NCBI GenBank assembly: GCA_023395555.1
Contig: JAEWYQ010000004.1
Location: forward strand, 1-64,000
Direction of reading: 5' to 3'
DNA length: 64,000 bases
From: Bacillota bacterium
GTDB taxonomy: Bacteria > Bacillota > Clostridia > Lachnospirales > Lachnospiraceae
Shown: positions 43,611 through 53,025 of the stretch, in pieces
Position numbering within the stretch: position 1 is the first letter of the stretch
Layout: each line of letters starts with the position of its first letter
Made by a program: the position numbers and the translations under genes
The notes under the pieces: model-generated
The model's input: only the letters and a program-made list of their open reading frames with translations
The model's database searches: none
What the model was told of the DNA's origin: nothing

Positions 43611-44468
43611 TCATAAACCATAGTTCAGGCTCATAATTACCAGACCGGCACCTGCACTGACCAGATTAGCCGTAATTGCATACAGAACCCTTTTCAGTCT
43701 CCCCTGTCCTTTCAGCAGCAGGGCAAATACAATGCTCTCCACAATGATAATCACAATTTCAACCGGTACAAACAGGAAATACGCCGACAGACTGCCCTCC
43801 CTGGCAAAGATAATTCCGACGGTGGCAGTCAGTGCCAGCTGGGTGAGAAAATTAATAAGCAGAAATACCTTCCAGTTGGCTTTCAAGGAAAAACCGAACA
43901 GGAGCAGCAGTACGCCTTCTATCAGCAATGTGGAGATACAGGTCTCCAGAAACTGCTTGAGATACGCCAGCGTAACATTTTCCATTGATACGGAGTTCGT
44001 CAGATAGTCATAGGTTACAACAGTCTTCAGCGTCTCCCTGTGAATCTCCTCCGATACGACAATCTGCTGATCCGGTGTCACCAGAATCAGTTTAAAATCA
44101 TCCGGCACACCCATGTACCAAAAGCGGTGCTTCATTCCATAATCCGTTTTCTCACCGGTCAAAGCTCCCCACATCGGCCTGGAGGTGCCGTGAACCAGAG
44201 CCGCTTTCCAGCCATCCTCCACATAATTCTCCAACAGGGCCAGCTTGGCCTTGTCATAGCGCTGTGTCTGCAGGCTCTGATATCCGTTTTCTTCCTTCGA
44301 TAATAAATCCAGATAGTATTCCCCTCCCGGAGGATTCAGCACCCTCACCTCAATCTCAGGTTTCGGCCCCATATCAGCATTTGCCGTAGCTGCCGGAAGT
44401 AAAAGCAATACCGATAAAAGTAATATAAGTACGACAACTAATCTTACTTTCCAACTGTACTTTCCCAT
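43611..44468 (-). CDS. Membrane protein with secreted N-terminal domain, function unknown
   Basis: 285 aa. Signal peptide (about 1-31, ending ATANA), an outside domain of about 140 residues starting DMGPKPEIEVRVLNPP, then four membrane helices (about 175-280). Not assigned to a family. GGAAAGGGG lies upstream of the ATG. The small Cys-rich ORF follows directly. Confidence 0.75.
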   Translation of the reverse strand: MGKYSWKVRLVVVLILLLSVLLLLPAATANADMGPKPEIEVRVLNPPGGEYYLDLLSKEENGYQSLQTQRYDKAKLALLENYVEDGWKAALVHGTSRPMWGALTGEKTDYGMKHRFWYMGVPDDFKLILVTPDQQIVVSEEIHRETLKTVVTYDYLTNSVSMENVTLAYLKQFLETCISTLLIEGVLLLLFGFSLKANWKVFLLINFLTQLALTATVGIIFAREGSLSAYFLFVPVEIVIIIVESIVFALLLKGQGRLKRVLYAITANLVSAGAGLVIMSLNYGL

Positions 44469-44585
44469 AAAACCCCTTTCCCCAGATACAGTTTTATCTT
44501 ATTGCTTGTATTCTATCATTTTCCGGCTGGGTTATGCAAGAGCCTCCGGATAGCTTTAAGAAATCCTTAAGATTTGCAATCTCCC

Positions 44586-46109
44586 TTATTTGCACCTCCA
44601 TCGCAGCACATTCCAGGAGTGTTTCTTCAGGACTACCTCAATCCTTCCGTCCTGGGTGCCGGCAAGCTCTTTTTCACGGGGGACCACCCGGAATTCATTA
44701 TCAAAAGTATTTTTTGCATAGGGATCCTCGTCATACAGCTCCCTCCATACGATCCCCTCCAGCGTTCCAAAGGAGCCGAAATTCAGCTGCAGACCCAGTT
44801 CCTCCTCCATATCACAATTCATGGCAAATACCGTGAGTTCTCCGTCTTTCTCGTTATAGACGCAGGCAACCGCTGCTGTTTCCTGTTCTCCGTGATGGTT
44901 GGTCACGCGCTTCGGCAGCCGGGCATTCCCCTTCAGCGCGGTTCCCCGGCCGTATTTTGCCGCATCCTGGAAGGGATAATAAGTGGTCTGGCGAATCGCT
45001 TTTCCCTTTGGATCCGTGGTAATCATCCCGCCTTCGTTCACCAGCAGGGACTGACAGGCTATCTTAACACGGTCCGCATAATTCAGGAAGGTACAGAGCA
45101 ATCCTCCGTAAATCACCGCATCCAGCTCTTTGAAATTGGCAAACCCGTATTCCTGAGCCACGCCTCCCGGAACAGCGCCCGTATCCGTGATCACCCCCCA
45201 TTCGTCAAAGGAGATATGAATCGTCTTATCACTGCGCTTCTTTCCCTTCACAAAATCACACGCGCTGATGATCGTATCCAGGAAATTCTTCAAGTCCCGG
45301 AAGAAGAAAGGGATATCCGTTTCATCCTCATGCATGGGATAGAACAGATGCTTCCCCGGATCATAGTTAAAATAGCGGTGCAGGGACAGATAATCAATAT
45401 AGTCATAGGTTTCCTCCAGGACCGTCAGATCCCATTCGCCAAAGCTGTGATGCCCCTCCTCATTGGTACAGGTTCCGCAGGCAATCAATTCAATGGAAGA
45501 ATCCATCCACTTCATCATCTTCGCCGCTTCCTTTGCCTTCCTTGCATATTCGCCGGCCTTCAGCATGTTAATCTGCCACTCGCCGTCCATCTCGTTGCCA
45601 AGGCACCACACACGAAAATCATGGGGCTCTTCCTTCCCATTCTTTCTTCTTAAATCGCCCCAATAGGTTCCTCTTTCCGTATTGCAATAGTCCACCAGCT
45701 CGGCTGCTTCCTTCGGCGTACCGGTTCCAAGATTGGCCGCCATAATCAGCTCCACGTTACATTCCTGTGCAAACCTGGCAAATTCATCGGTTCCCACCTC
45801 ATTGGTCTCCAGCACATTCCAGGCCATGTCCTTGCGCACAGGCCGCTTTCTCTTCGGTCCGATTCCATCCTTCCAGTCATAGCCCGACACAAAATTACCT
45901 CCGGGATATCGTATGGCGGTCACCCCCAGCTCCTTAATCAGCTCCTTTACATCCTCACGGAATCCGTTCCTGTCCGCCGACCGATGCTCGGGCTGGTATA
46001 CGCCGTTGTATACGCAGCGGCCAAGATGCTCGACAAAAGAACCGTACATCCTCCTGTCCACCTCGCCGATCACGAAATTTCTGTCATATATAACTTCTGC
46101 CTTCTTCAT
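44586..46109 (-). CDS. Alpha-L-arabinofuranosidase, GH51
   Basis: Removes arabinofuranosyl units from arabino-oligosaccharides. 507 aa, typical for GH51, without signal peptide, so it acts inside the cell. N-terminus MYGSFVEHLGRCVYNGVY, AIRYPGGNFVSGYDWKDGIG, acid/base Glu in CLGNEMDG and nucleophile Glu in SFDEWG. I take the ATG at 46109; a GTG at 46121 is closer to an AAGG site and cannot be excluded. It is the last gene of the ABC importer operon, after the GH93-like gene. Confidence 0.94.
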   Translation of the reverse strand: MKKAEVIYDRNFVIGEVDRRMYGSFVEHLGRCVYNGVYQPEHRSADRNGFREDVKELIKELGVTAIRYPGGNFVSGYDWKDGIGPKRKRPVRKDMAWNVLETNEVGTDEFARFAQECNVELIMAANLGTGTPKEAAELVDYCNTERGTYWGDLRRKNGKEEPHDFRVWCLGNEMDGEWQINMLKAGEYARKAKEAAKMMKWMDSSIELIACGTCTNEEGHHSFGEWDLTVLEETYDYIDYLSLHRYFNYDPGKHLFYPMHEDETDIPFFFRDLKNFLDTIISACDFVKGKKRSDKTIHISFDEWGVITDTGAVPGGVAQEYGFANFKELDAVIYGGLLCTFLNYADRVKIACQSLLVNEGGMITTDPKGKAIRQTTYYPFQDAAKYGRGTALKGNARLPKRVTNHHGEQETAAVACVYNEKDGELTVFAMNCDMEEELGLQLNFGSFGTLEGIVWRELYDEDPYAKNTFDNEFRVVPREKELAGTQDGRIEVVLKKHSWNVLRWRCK

Positions 46110-46145
46110 TTTTCTAATCACGCCTTTCTTCCGTATTCACTGTAC

Positions 46146-47327
46146 CTATGCTCTTACATATACATCCGCAACTGCTGCTTCAATGAGAGCAAGCCGGTCT
46201 GAAATCTGCCTGGGGCAGAGATTTAAGATCTGCCGTCCGCCGTGGAGGGGCAGGATGCACTGGCTGTATCCGCTAAAGCCTCGGGTATTGTCGATCTCCA
46301 CCAGGCTGTCCATTTTCACAAAGAAGCCCTCTCCCATGTTGCTGTTGGCCAGGATGTGGGAGAAGCCCCTTCCGGTCACCAGAATGGTTCCCTGCTCCCC
46401 TCCCTGGGGAATCCAGGTGACATAGGGAGTTCCCGTCAGATAACTGCCATCGGCTGTGCACACCGGGTTCCCTATAAAATCAAGCTCTCCCCAGTCCTCG
46501 ATGGATTCTGAGAGACGGAAATATACGGGAATCCTGTCCTGATTTACGATCTCATATACCATGATGAACTTTCCTTCCGGCAGAGCCGCCACGATCGGCA
46601 TGCCCGGCCGTAGGTGACCGTCCGCAAATGCAACGTCAATCTTCTCCTCACCCCAGGTGTATCCGCCATCCTCCGAGACCTTATGGGCAAGCATCTGGTT
46701 GTATTTCCTGCCGGATGCGTAGCGTTCATCGGAATAAAAACAGATGAGCTTTCCTTCCGGAGTAAGACTTAAGAAGGGTTCCCAAACGGGGCGGTTTTCG
46801 TCCGGCTCCTTCGGGTCTACATGGGCACGTCCTCCGGTGATAATCTCGCTCATGAACTCCCAGCTCTTCCCGCAATCGGTACTTTTATAGAGATGCAGGG
46901 CCGAGGAGGAGAAATCACCGGGAATAATATTTCCCGCACACAGAACCGTTCCCTTTCTCAGTTCTTGGCAGTCTGCCGGCAGCTCGTACAGATGGGGCTG
47001 GAACCGGCAGCCGAAGCCCTTTTCCTCGTCTCTTATTTCCGAAAGCCTGTGCCAGCTCCTCGCATCGTCCCCGCTTTCATAGATGGGAAACACAGGGGTA
47101 TCATGACTGTAGCATTCAAAGGAGGCCAGAAGCGCTCCGTTCTTCTCCCCGTTATGCTCCAGGCAGATGCAGCGCGGATACATGGCTCCGGGCGCCTTTT
47201 CATCCTCCTTCGGACAATAAACCACACTGCTGCGGCGTTTCTTCAACAGGATGCCGCATTCCTCTTTCGTCATTTTAAAATTGCCGTTTTTCTCAAACAA
47301 TGTGTCATGTACAGAATAATTCTTCAT
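46146..47327 (-). CDS. Sialidase-fold glycosidase, GH93-like (possible exo-arabinanase)
   Basis: 393 aa with the six-bladed propeller pattern and Asp-box-like turns (STDCGKSWEF, SEDGGYTWGE). N-terminus KKRRSSVVYCP and YPRCICLEHNGEKNGALL. GH93 enzymes release arabinobiose from arabinan; position between arabinan-type transport genes and GH51 supports that reading, but other BNR-propeller hydrolases cannot be ruled out. No signal peptide. Ribosome site AAGGGA upstream. Confidence 0.7.
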   Translation of the reverse strand: MKNYSVHDTLFEKNGNFKMTKEECGILLKKRRSSVVYCPKEDEKAPGAMYPRCICLEHNGEKNGALLASFECYSHDTPVFPIYESGDDARSWHRLSEIRDEEKGFGCRFQPHLYELPADCQELRKGTVLCAGNIIPGDFSSSALHLYKSTDCGKSWEFMSEIITGGRAHVDPKEPDENRPVWEPFLSLTPEGKLICFYSDERYASGRKYNQMLAHKVSEDGGYTWGEEKIDVAFADGHLRPGMPIVAALPEGKFIMVYEIVNQDRIPVYFRLSESIEDWGELDFIGNPVCTADGSYLTGTPYVTWIPQGGEQGTILVTGRGFSHILANSNMGEGFFVKMDSLVEIDNTRGFSGYSQCILPLHGGRQILNLCPRQISDRLALIEAAVADVYVRA

Positions 47328-47351
47328 CTCTTCTTATTCCCTTTCTCCGCT

Positions 47352-48188
47352 TTATCCCTTCAATCCGCTTGTTGCCTGACCTTCTACAAAGTACCTCTGT
47401 CCGAATACATAAAGAACCAGCATGGGAAGCAGTGAAATTGCCGCTCCCGCAAAGGCTGCACCGTATTCAATGGTACGTGCGCCGACAAAAAGAGCAAGAC
47501 CGTTGGAAAGGGTTCTCATGGACGCATCCGATGTGATGATCAGAGGCCAGAGCAGATCGTTCCAGTTGCCGTTCACACTTAGAATAATCAGGGTAATCAT
47601 TGCCGGCTTAATTAAAGGCATCATGATACGGGCATAAATCCCGAACTCGTTCAATCCGTCAATCCTCGCCGCCTCCTCCAGCTCTCCCGGCAGTCCCGAG
47701 AATGCGGACCGCATCATAAAGATCCAATAGGCTGACGCAATTCTGGGAATGATTAATCCCGCATAACTATCATACATCCCCAGGGCATGGACTTCAAGAA
47801 AGGAGGGAATCATAATAACCTGAAAGGGAATCATCATGGTCGCAAGAAAAATCACAAAAATAATATCCTTTCCCTTGAAGCGGTATCTGGCAAATGCATA
47901 CCCTGCCATGGAATTAACGATCAGAGATGGGATTGTGGCTCCAAAGGAATAGACCACGGAATTCTTCAGGTACACCCAGATATCAATACGCTTCGTACAT
48001 TTTATAAAATTCTTAATGGTATAGGACGACGGAAGCAGGGTGGGAGGATAACGTATTATCTCACTGTCCGGCTTAAAGGAGCTGAACATCATCCAGACAA
48101 TCGGAAGCAGCATTATAACGGCCAGGCAGACAAAGACGAGCAGAATGGGAATCTGCAATAATCTTCTGTTTAATTCTCTGCTTTTCAT
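47352..48188 (-). CDS. Carbohydrate ABC transporter permease (MalG type)
   Basis: 278 aa, six helices. The EAA loop that contacts the ATPase reads EEAARIDGLNEFGIYARIMM. It forms the channel with the MalF-type protein encoded just upstream (14 nt gap). AAAGGAGG lies before the ATG. No ATPase gene is in the operon, so a shared MsmX-like ATPase elsewhere is expected. Confidence 0.93.
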   Translation of the reverse strand: MKSRELNRRLLQIPILLVFVCLAVIMLLPIVWMMFSSFKPDSEIIRYPPTLLPSSYTIKNFIKCTKRIDIWVYLKNSVVYSFGATIPSLIVNSMAGYAFARYRFKGKDIIFVIFLATMMIPFQVIMIPSFLEVHALGMYDSYAGLIIPRIASAYWIFMMRSAFSGLPGELEEAARIDGLNEFGIYARIMMPLIKPAMITLIILSVNGNWNDLLWPLIITSDASMRTLSNGLALFVGARTIEYGAAFAGAAISLLPMLVLYVFGQRYFVEGQATSGLKG

Positions 48189-48202
48189 ACCTTTTTCCTC
48201 CT

Positions 48203-49102
48203 TTAATATTCTGTTTTCTTCATAATCCGGTACTGTATCAGGGTAATAACCATGATAATCAGAAACAGGAACTCAGACATGGCTGTGGCATATCCCATCC
48301 GGTTGCCCACATCAAAGGCACGGTTATAGACATAGGTAACCAGGGTCTCCGTCGTAAAGTTCGGTCCTCCGTCCGTCAGGGTGAATACCAGATCAAATAC
48401 CTGAAGGGAGCCTATGACTCTGGTCATAAGCAGGAACCAGAAGGCAGGCATGATATTGGGCAGCGTAATGGAGAAGAACTGACGCACCTTCCCGGCTCCG
48501 TCAATATCCGCCGCCTCATAATAATCCCCGGGCACATTCTGCATCGCTGAAATCAAAATGATGGTGGAAATACCAAAGGTCCTCCACACGGACACAAAGA
48601 TAACAACACCCAGGGTAAGCCCGGGCGTGTTGAGAAAATTCACCTTTCCAAAGCCCAGCAGTCTCACCCAGTAAGTAATCAGCCCCACATTAGAATGCAG
48701 AATAATCTGCCACATAATGCCGATGGCTGTAGCGGAACAGACGATGGGCAGGAAATAAATGCTCCGGAACAGCTTATTGGTAAAGGTATTCTTCGTAAGC
48801 ATGGCGGAAAGCGCCAGGCCTAGCACCATCTGAATCGGTACCTCGATTGCGGTGAACTTAATGGTCACAATCAGACTGTTGATGAATCTTCTGTCTGCCA
48901 GGGCTTCCTTAAAATTGGCCAGCCCCACAAATTTTGCGCTTTGAAAGGAAATCCCCATATCCAGCGTACTGATGACAAAGGATACGAACAGGGGCAGCAC
49001 ATTGAACACCAGAATCAAAAGCGCAGCCGGCAGCAGGAACAGATACGGCGCATGCTGGGGCTTATTCCAATAAGAACGGATATTGCTGAATTTATTACTC
49101 AC
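48203..49102 (-). CDS. Carbohydrate ABC transporter permease (MalF type)
   Basis: 299 aa from a GTG at 49102, selected because GGAGG lies 7 nt upstream; an ATG at 49120 would place that ribosome site inside the gene. Six helices; EAA loop YEAADIDGAGKVRQFFSITL. Partner of the MalG-type permease that follows. Confidence 0.92.
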   Translation of the reverse strand: MSNKFSNIRSYWNKPQHAPYLFLLPAALLILVFNVLPLFVSFVISTLDMGISFQSAKFVGLANFKEALADRRFINSLIVTIKFTAIEVPIQMVLGLALSAMLTKNTFTNKLFRSIYFLPIVCSATAIGIMWQIILHSNVGLITYWVRLLGFGKVNFLNTPGLTLGVVIFVSVWRTFGISTIILISAMQNVPGDYYEAADIDGAGKVRQFFSITLPNIMPAFWFLLMTRVIGSLQVFDLVFTLTDGGPNFTTETLVTYVYNRAFDVGNRMGYATAMSEFLFLIIMVITLIQYRIMKKTEY

Positions 49103-49137
49103 AGACGCTCCTCCAATCATAATCTATTTTTAGAAGA

Positions 49138-49172
49138 AAGGGAGAACCGGGCAGCGCCTCCCGTTCTCCCTT
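49138..49172 (-). terminator. Hairpin between binding-protein and permease genes
   Basis: On the minus strand AAGGGAGAAC pairs with GTTCTCCCTT with extra inner pairs, then TCTTCT. Such a partial terminator usually lets the binding protein be made in excess of the permeases. Confidence 0.65.
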
Positions 49173-49237
49173 CCTAAGTTCTTCTTTCTCCCTCGGCCGG
49201 TTATGCCTCAGCGCCACTGACCAAGCTGCAGTTTTGA

Positions 49238-50584
49238 TTATTTCACAAGAGCGCCTTCTCCCTCGTTGGTGATAACCGCTTTCTCCGCGTCTGCCTGCGC
49301 CTGCGCCATTGCATCATCGATGGGTGTGTCAAATACGATCGCCTGACTCATATTTCCAATGATACCCACCAGCTCGCTCCAGCCTTTGAACTCCGGAGAT
49401 GTGGTAATCCAGATAGACTCCTTGCTGTTGTCATCCAAATTTAAAGCTGCAAGTCTTTCATTATTTTTATAAGCGTCACTTTCCGCGGTAGGAGTATAGG
49501 TAGTAGGGAAGCCCAGCTTCAAGGACCAGGTGGAGACAGCGGTGTCTTCTACCGGAGTGCCTTCCTTGCCCTGATACCACCATTGCAGGAATCGTTCACA
49601 GGCGAGCTTCTCCTCGTCCGTCGCACCCTTTGTTACGAAGAAGCCGGCTACATCGCCCAGGGGCTCCTTGCCGAAGATCTTGCACATACCAAAGTTGATT
49701 CCCGCTTCATCCGCACCGGGAGCAAGCCAGGGGCCATTGACCATAATACCGATCTGTCCGGCCTTGAACATGGAGTCAATCTCATTCTCCTGCGGGTTGT
49801 TCCCACTGGTATACATCGCCTTCATCCATTCCAGATATTCTTTAAAGCCTGCATTTCCTGCAATATTAACCTTATATTTGCCATCCTGTTGACGTTCTAC
49901 CGCAAGACCGCCCTTTTGCTGCATCAGACACATTTGATGGGTACCGTATGCCATAAATAATCCGGATCCATAGACATTGCTGCTGGCATCCGTAATCTTT
50001 GCCGCCATCTGAGTCCATTCTTCAAAGCTCTTCGGAGGCTGTTCCGGATCCAGACCGGCCTTTTCAAACAAATCCTTGTTCCAGTACATATAGTAGAGGG
50101 AATTCTGGAAAGGCAATGAATATAAATCCTCTCCTATCTTACCGGTATCAAGGGAATTCGCATTGAAATTCTCAGCCTTCAAGGTCGTGTTAGTCCATAC
50201 ATCATTGATGGGAAGCAAATATTCCTGATACTTGAACCGGTCTCCGTTCCCCATGAGAATCAGCGGACTTGCATCACCTGTGGGAAGGGAGGTGGATAAT
50301 TTCTCTCCGAAGGAAGCGCTGATATCCATTTTCACCGTGATCTTCCAGGGATTCTCTTTGTTAAACCGGTCTACTAACTCAACCAGGGTGTCACCATCCG
50401 GTCCTGTCCAGGAATTCCAGAATTCAATGGTGATTGGTGTTGCCTCCCCGGCACCATTCTGTGCGCCTGAAGTCGGCTTCGGAGTTGCTGTTCCGGATGG
50501 TCCGCCTTGCTTATTGCCGCACGCTGCAAGAGAAGACACCAGTAGGGCCGCACATAATAAAATAGCGAGTTTTTTCGTTCTCAT
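49238..50584 (-). CDS. Sugar ABC transporter substrate-binding lipoprotein
   Basis: 448 aa. Lipoprotein signal with lipobox LAAC-GN near residue 22, a short flexible linker, then a type 1 extracellular solute-binding fold (EFWNSWTGPDGDTL, PFQNSLYYMYWNKDLF, IMVNGPWLAPG). First gene of the operon; an arabino-oligosaccharide ligand is inferred from the GH93/GH51 genes downstream. Expression is likely under the LacI regulator through two operators upstream. Confidence 0.92.
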   Translation of the reverse strand: MRTKKLAILLCAALLVSSLAACGNKQGGPSGTATPKPTSGAQNGAGEATPITIEFWNSWTGPDGDTLVELVDRFNKENPWKITVKMDISASFGEKLSTSLPTGDASPLILMGNGDRFKYQEYLLPINDVWTNTTLKAENFNANSLDTGKIGEDLYSLPFQNSLYYMYWNKDLFEKAGLDPEQPPKSFEEWTQMAAKITDASSNVYGSGLFMAYGTHQMCLMQQKGGLAVERQQDGKYKVNIAGNAGFKEYLEWMKAMYTSGNNPQENEIDSMFKAGQIGIMVNGPWLAPGADEAGINFGMCKIFGKEPLGDVAGFFVTKGATDEEKLACERFLQWWYQGKEGTPVEDTAVSTWSLKLGFPTTYTPTAESDAYKNNERLAALNLDDNSKESIWITTSPEFKGWSELVGIIGNMSQAIVFDTPIDDAMAQAQADAEKAVITNEGEGALVK

Positions 50585-50674
50585 GATAATTCCTCCTCTT
50601 TAATTTTCTTCATCTGCTTCTGTAATATTATAGTATGGACATACTTTCACCTCTTCATCCGTATATGGATGAGT

Positions 50675-50686
50675 GTTCACGTGAAC
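50675..50686. promoter_or_regulatory. LacI-type operator 1
   Basis: Perfect 12-bp palindrome GTTCACGTGAAC with a central CG, as bound by LacI-family proteins; about 90 bp upstream of the binding-protein gene and downstream of its promoter. Confidence 0.8.
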
Positions 50687-50756
50687 ATTTTAAAATAAAA
50701 TATAAATCGCTATACAACAACGATTATTGTACATTATGAACAATTATTTATAAATT

Positions 50757-50768
50757 GTTCACGTGAAC
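50757..50768. promoter_or_regulatory. LacI-type operator 2
   Basis: A second perfect GTTCACGTGAAC, 82 bp from the first (centre to centre) and roughly 12-24 bp after the predicted transcription start. Confidence 0.8.
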
Positions 50769-50786
50769 TTTTTGGTTTATGTATAA

Positions 50787-50815
50787 TATATATCATACAA
50801 TATGTCTCATGTCAA
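50787..50815 (-). promoter_or_regulatory. Promoter of the arabinan-type operon
   Basis: -35 TTGACA at 50815-50810, a 17-bp spacer and -10 TATATA at 50792-50787; a 19-bp spacing to TATATT is an alternative. Both operators lie downstream. Confidence 0.65.
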
Positions 50816-50856
50816 CAACTTTTTAATAATATTTTTAAGCACAATGTATAATTAAA

Positions 50857-50880
50857 GCCCTGCTTTCCGCAGGGCCTTTA
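50857..50880 (-). terminator. Terminator after the LacI-type gene
   Basis: GCCCTGC/GCAGGGC stem with a 5-nt loop and AT-rich flanks, right after the regulator stop and before the operon promoter. Confidence 0.65.
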
Positions 50881-50904
50881 TACGTATTTATCATGCAGCA
50901 TCCG

Positions 50905-51891
50905 TCATATGGTCTCTCCCTCTACAATGGTTGCGGATATTTTTCTATTCAGAGGAACCTCTTTCCCCTCGATCATGTCGATCAGCATTCCGGCCGCTTC
51001 ATACCCCATCCTCTCCACATGATTATCCACTGTAGTCAGCTGAGGTATAAAATCCTGATACATCTGTATCTTATCAAAGCCCATAATGCCGTAATCCCTG
51101 GGAGGAATCAATCCCTGTCTATAGAAAGCGCTCATTACATTACCGGCAAAGACATCACCGGAACAGAGGAAGGCAGGTTTGATACGGCTCTCCTCCTTCC
51201 TGTATTTTAAAGCCTGCTCCGCGTAATTCTCCCCGTAGATTACCGTACAGCGGCAGCCAAGCTTACCGGCGGCCGCTTCCGCTCCTTCCTTCCGTTCTCC
51301 GTGTCCGGTATTCAGACAGCCTTCCCGATCATACAAAGGAGGAACTACAAACACCACCTCTTTGTAGCCTTTGGATACGACAAACTCCACGGCCTCATAA
51401 GCCGCCTCATACTCATCCACGCCAACGGTATGGCAGTCTTCAAACAGCCGGTATCCTAAAACCACATAGGGAATCCCCAGCCCCTTCAGCATCTCACGGA
51501 AGGCCTCATCCTTGTTAATACAATTCAGAATTAATCCGTCGGCGCGGTAACCTGCCAACGCACGGATCAGGCGCTTCTCTTCCTTCTTATCATCCCCGTG
51601 CAGGGAAATATTCAGAATATATCCCGACTCCTTGGCACGTCTTACGATTGCATCTATCATCTCAGGGAAGTACTGGTTTTTCAAATCCACAATGACGGTG
51701 CCAATCATCTTGCTCCGCCCTTTTACCAGGCTCCTTGCCATCAAATCCGGCTGATAGCCCAGCTCCTTTGCCGTCTCCAGAATCTTCTGCTTTGTCTCTT
51801 CTTTAATGCTGCCGGTGCCGTGGAGGGCTCTGGTGATGGTTGCCCTCGATACACCGCATATCCTGGCCAGATCTTTCGTTGTCACTCCCAT
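50905..51891 (-). CDS. LacI-family transcriptional regulator
   Basis: 328 aa. N-terminal helix-turn-helix and hinge (TTKDLARICGVSRATITRAL, QPDLMARSLVKGRSKMIG), then a periplasmic-binding-like sugar domain. Two perfect palindromic operators lie between it and the ABC operon (50675 and 50757), so it is very probably the repressor of that operon, released by an arabinose-derived sugar. GGGAGG lies upstream of the ATG. Confidence 0.92.
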   Translation of the reverse strand: MGVTTKDLARICGVSRATITRALHGTGSIKEETKQKILETAKELGYQPDLMARSLVKGRSKMIGTVIVDLKNQYFPEMIDAIVRRAKESGYILNISLHGDDKKEEKRLIRALAGYRADGLILNCINKDEAFREMLKGLGIPYVVLGYRLFEDCHTVGVDEYEAAYEAVEFVVSKGYKEVVFVVPPLYDREGCLNTGHGERKEGAEAAAGKLGCRCTVIYGENYAEQALKYRKEESRIKPAFLCSGDVFAGNVMSAFYRQGLIPPRDYGIMGFDKIQMYQDFIPQLTTVDNHVERMGYEAAGMLIDMIEGKEVPLNRKISATIVEGETI

Positions 51892-51938
51892 AATACGGTT
51901 CCTCCCGGCTTAGCTCCCATAATCTTCAAAGCCCTATC

Positions 51939-52934
51939 CTAATTCTGTAATACAGCCTCGATTGCCTTCCGCTCCTCTTCCGTGAACTTAGCATGGCAGG
52001 CAGCCTCCGCATTCTCCTGAATCTGCGCCGGGCTGCTGGCTCCAATTAATACCGTCGTCACGGCCCCGTCACGCAGAACCCAGGATAAGGCCATCTGGGA
52101 CAGCTTCTGTCCTCTATCCGCAGCAATCCGGTTCAGTCGATTCAGCTTCTCAATCATTGCCTCATTCAATTCATTTTTAATCCAGGTGCTGCCCTTACCG
52201 ATTCTGGAATCTGCCGGGATACCGTTCAGATAACGGTCTGTGAGCAGTCCCTGGTAAAGGGGCGAGAATACCGCCAGGCCAAAGCCTTCCTTCACCGCAA
52301 AATCCTTCAGTCCATCCTTCTCCACCCATCGGTTCATCATGGAGTAGGAGGGCTGGTTCACAACGAAGGGCGTGTGCAGCTCCCGGAAGATCTTCAGGAT
52401 ATCCGCCGTCTGCTGACTGTTATAGTTGGAGATTCCCACATAGAGCGCCTTTCCCTGCCGTACCGCCTGATCCAAAGCCAGAGCCGTCTCCTCCGGCGGA
52501 GTATTGGGGTCAAATACATGGTGGTAAAAAATATCCACATAATCCAGCCTCATTCTCTTCAGGCTCTGATCCAGGGAAGAGAGCAGATATTTGCGGGAAC
52601 CGTTCTTATCGCCGTAGGGTCCCGGCCACATATCATATCCCGCCTTGGTAGAGATGCACAGTTCGTCCCGGTAGACTCTCAGGCCCCGGTCCAGAATCGT
52701 TGCAAAGTTCTCTTCTGCCGAACCGTTATAGGGATGTCCGTAATTATTGGCAAGATCAAAATGAGTGATGCCCAGATCAAAGGCAGTATGGCACATGTTC
52801 TCCATATTCGCCAGATTGTCCTTATAGCCGAAGTTCTGCCATAATCCCAGGGATACGGCCGGAAGCTTCAGGCCGCTTGCTCCGCAGCGGTTATAAACCA
52901 TTTTCTCATATCTTCTTTCATTGGCTGTATACAT
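51939..52934 (-). CDS. Aldo/keto reductase (YghZ-like)
   Basis: 331 aa. Reduces small aldehydes with NADPH in the related glyceraldehyde-3-phosphate reductases. Catalytic residues appear in FDLANNYG (Asp, Tyr), STKAGYD (Lys) and FYHHVFD (His); nucleotide-site end VTTVLIGASSPAQIQEN. AGGAGG lies 5 nt before the ATG. It is 47 nt upstream of the LacI gene on the same strand, so they may be co-transcribed. Confidence 0.88.
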   Translation of the reverse strand: MYTANERRYEKMVYNRCGASGLKLPAVSLGLWQNFGYKDNLANMENMCHTAFDLGITHFDLANNYGHPYNGSAEENFATILDRGLRVYRDELCISTKAGYDMWPGPYGDKNGSRKYLLSSLDQSLKRMRLDYVDIFYHHVFDPNTPPEETALALDQAVRQGKALYVGISNYNSQQTADILKIFRELHTPFVVNQPSYSMMNRWVEKDGLKDFAVKEGFGLAVFSPLYQGLLTDRYLNGIPADSRIGKGSTWIKNELNEAMIEKLNRLNRIAADRGQKLSQMALSWVLRDGAVTTVLIGASSPAQIQENAEAACHAKFTEEERKAIEAVLQN

Positions 52935-53025
52935 TATTTCCTCCTGTCCGGCTCTGCTTTGCCGTATGAATTTATTCTATGATATATACAATTGTCTTCT
53001 CCGTCCATCGGCACAGCACGACCTG

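Noticed and set aside
44574..45653. 359-codon open frame antisense to the GH51 gene
   Set aside because: Shadow of GH51; composition is unlike a protein and there is no start signal.
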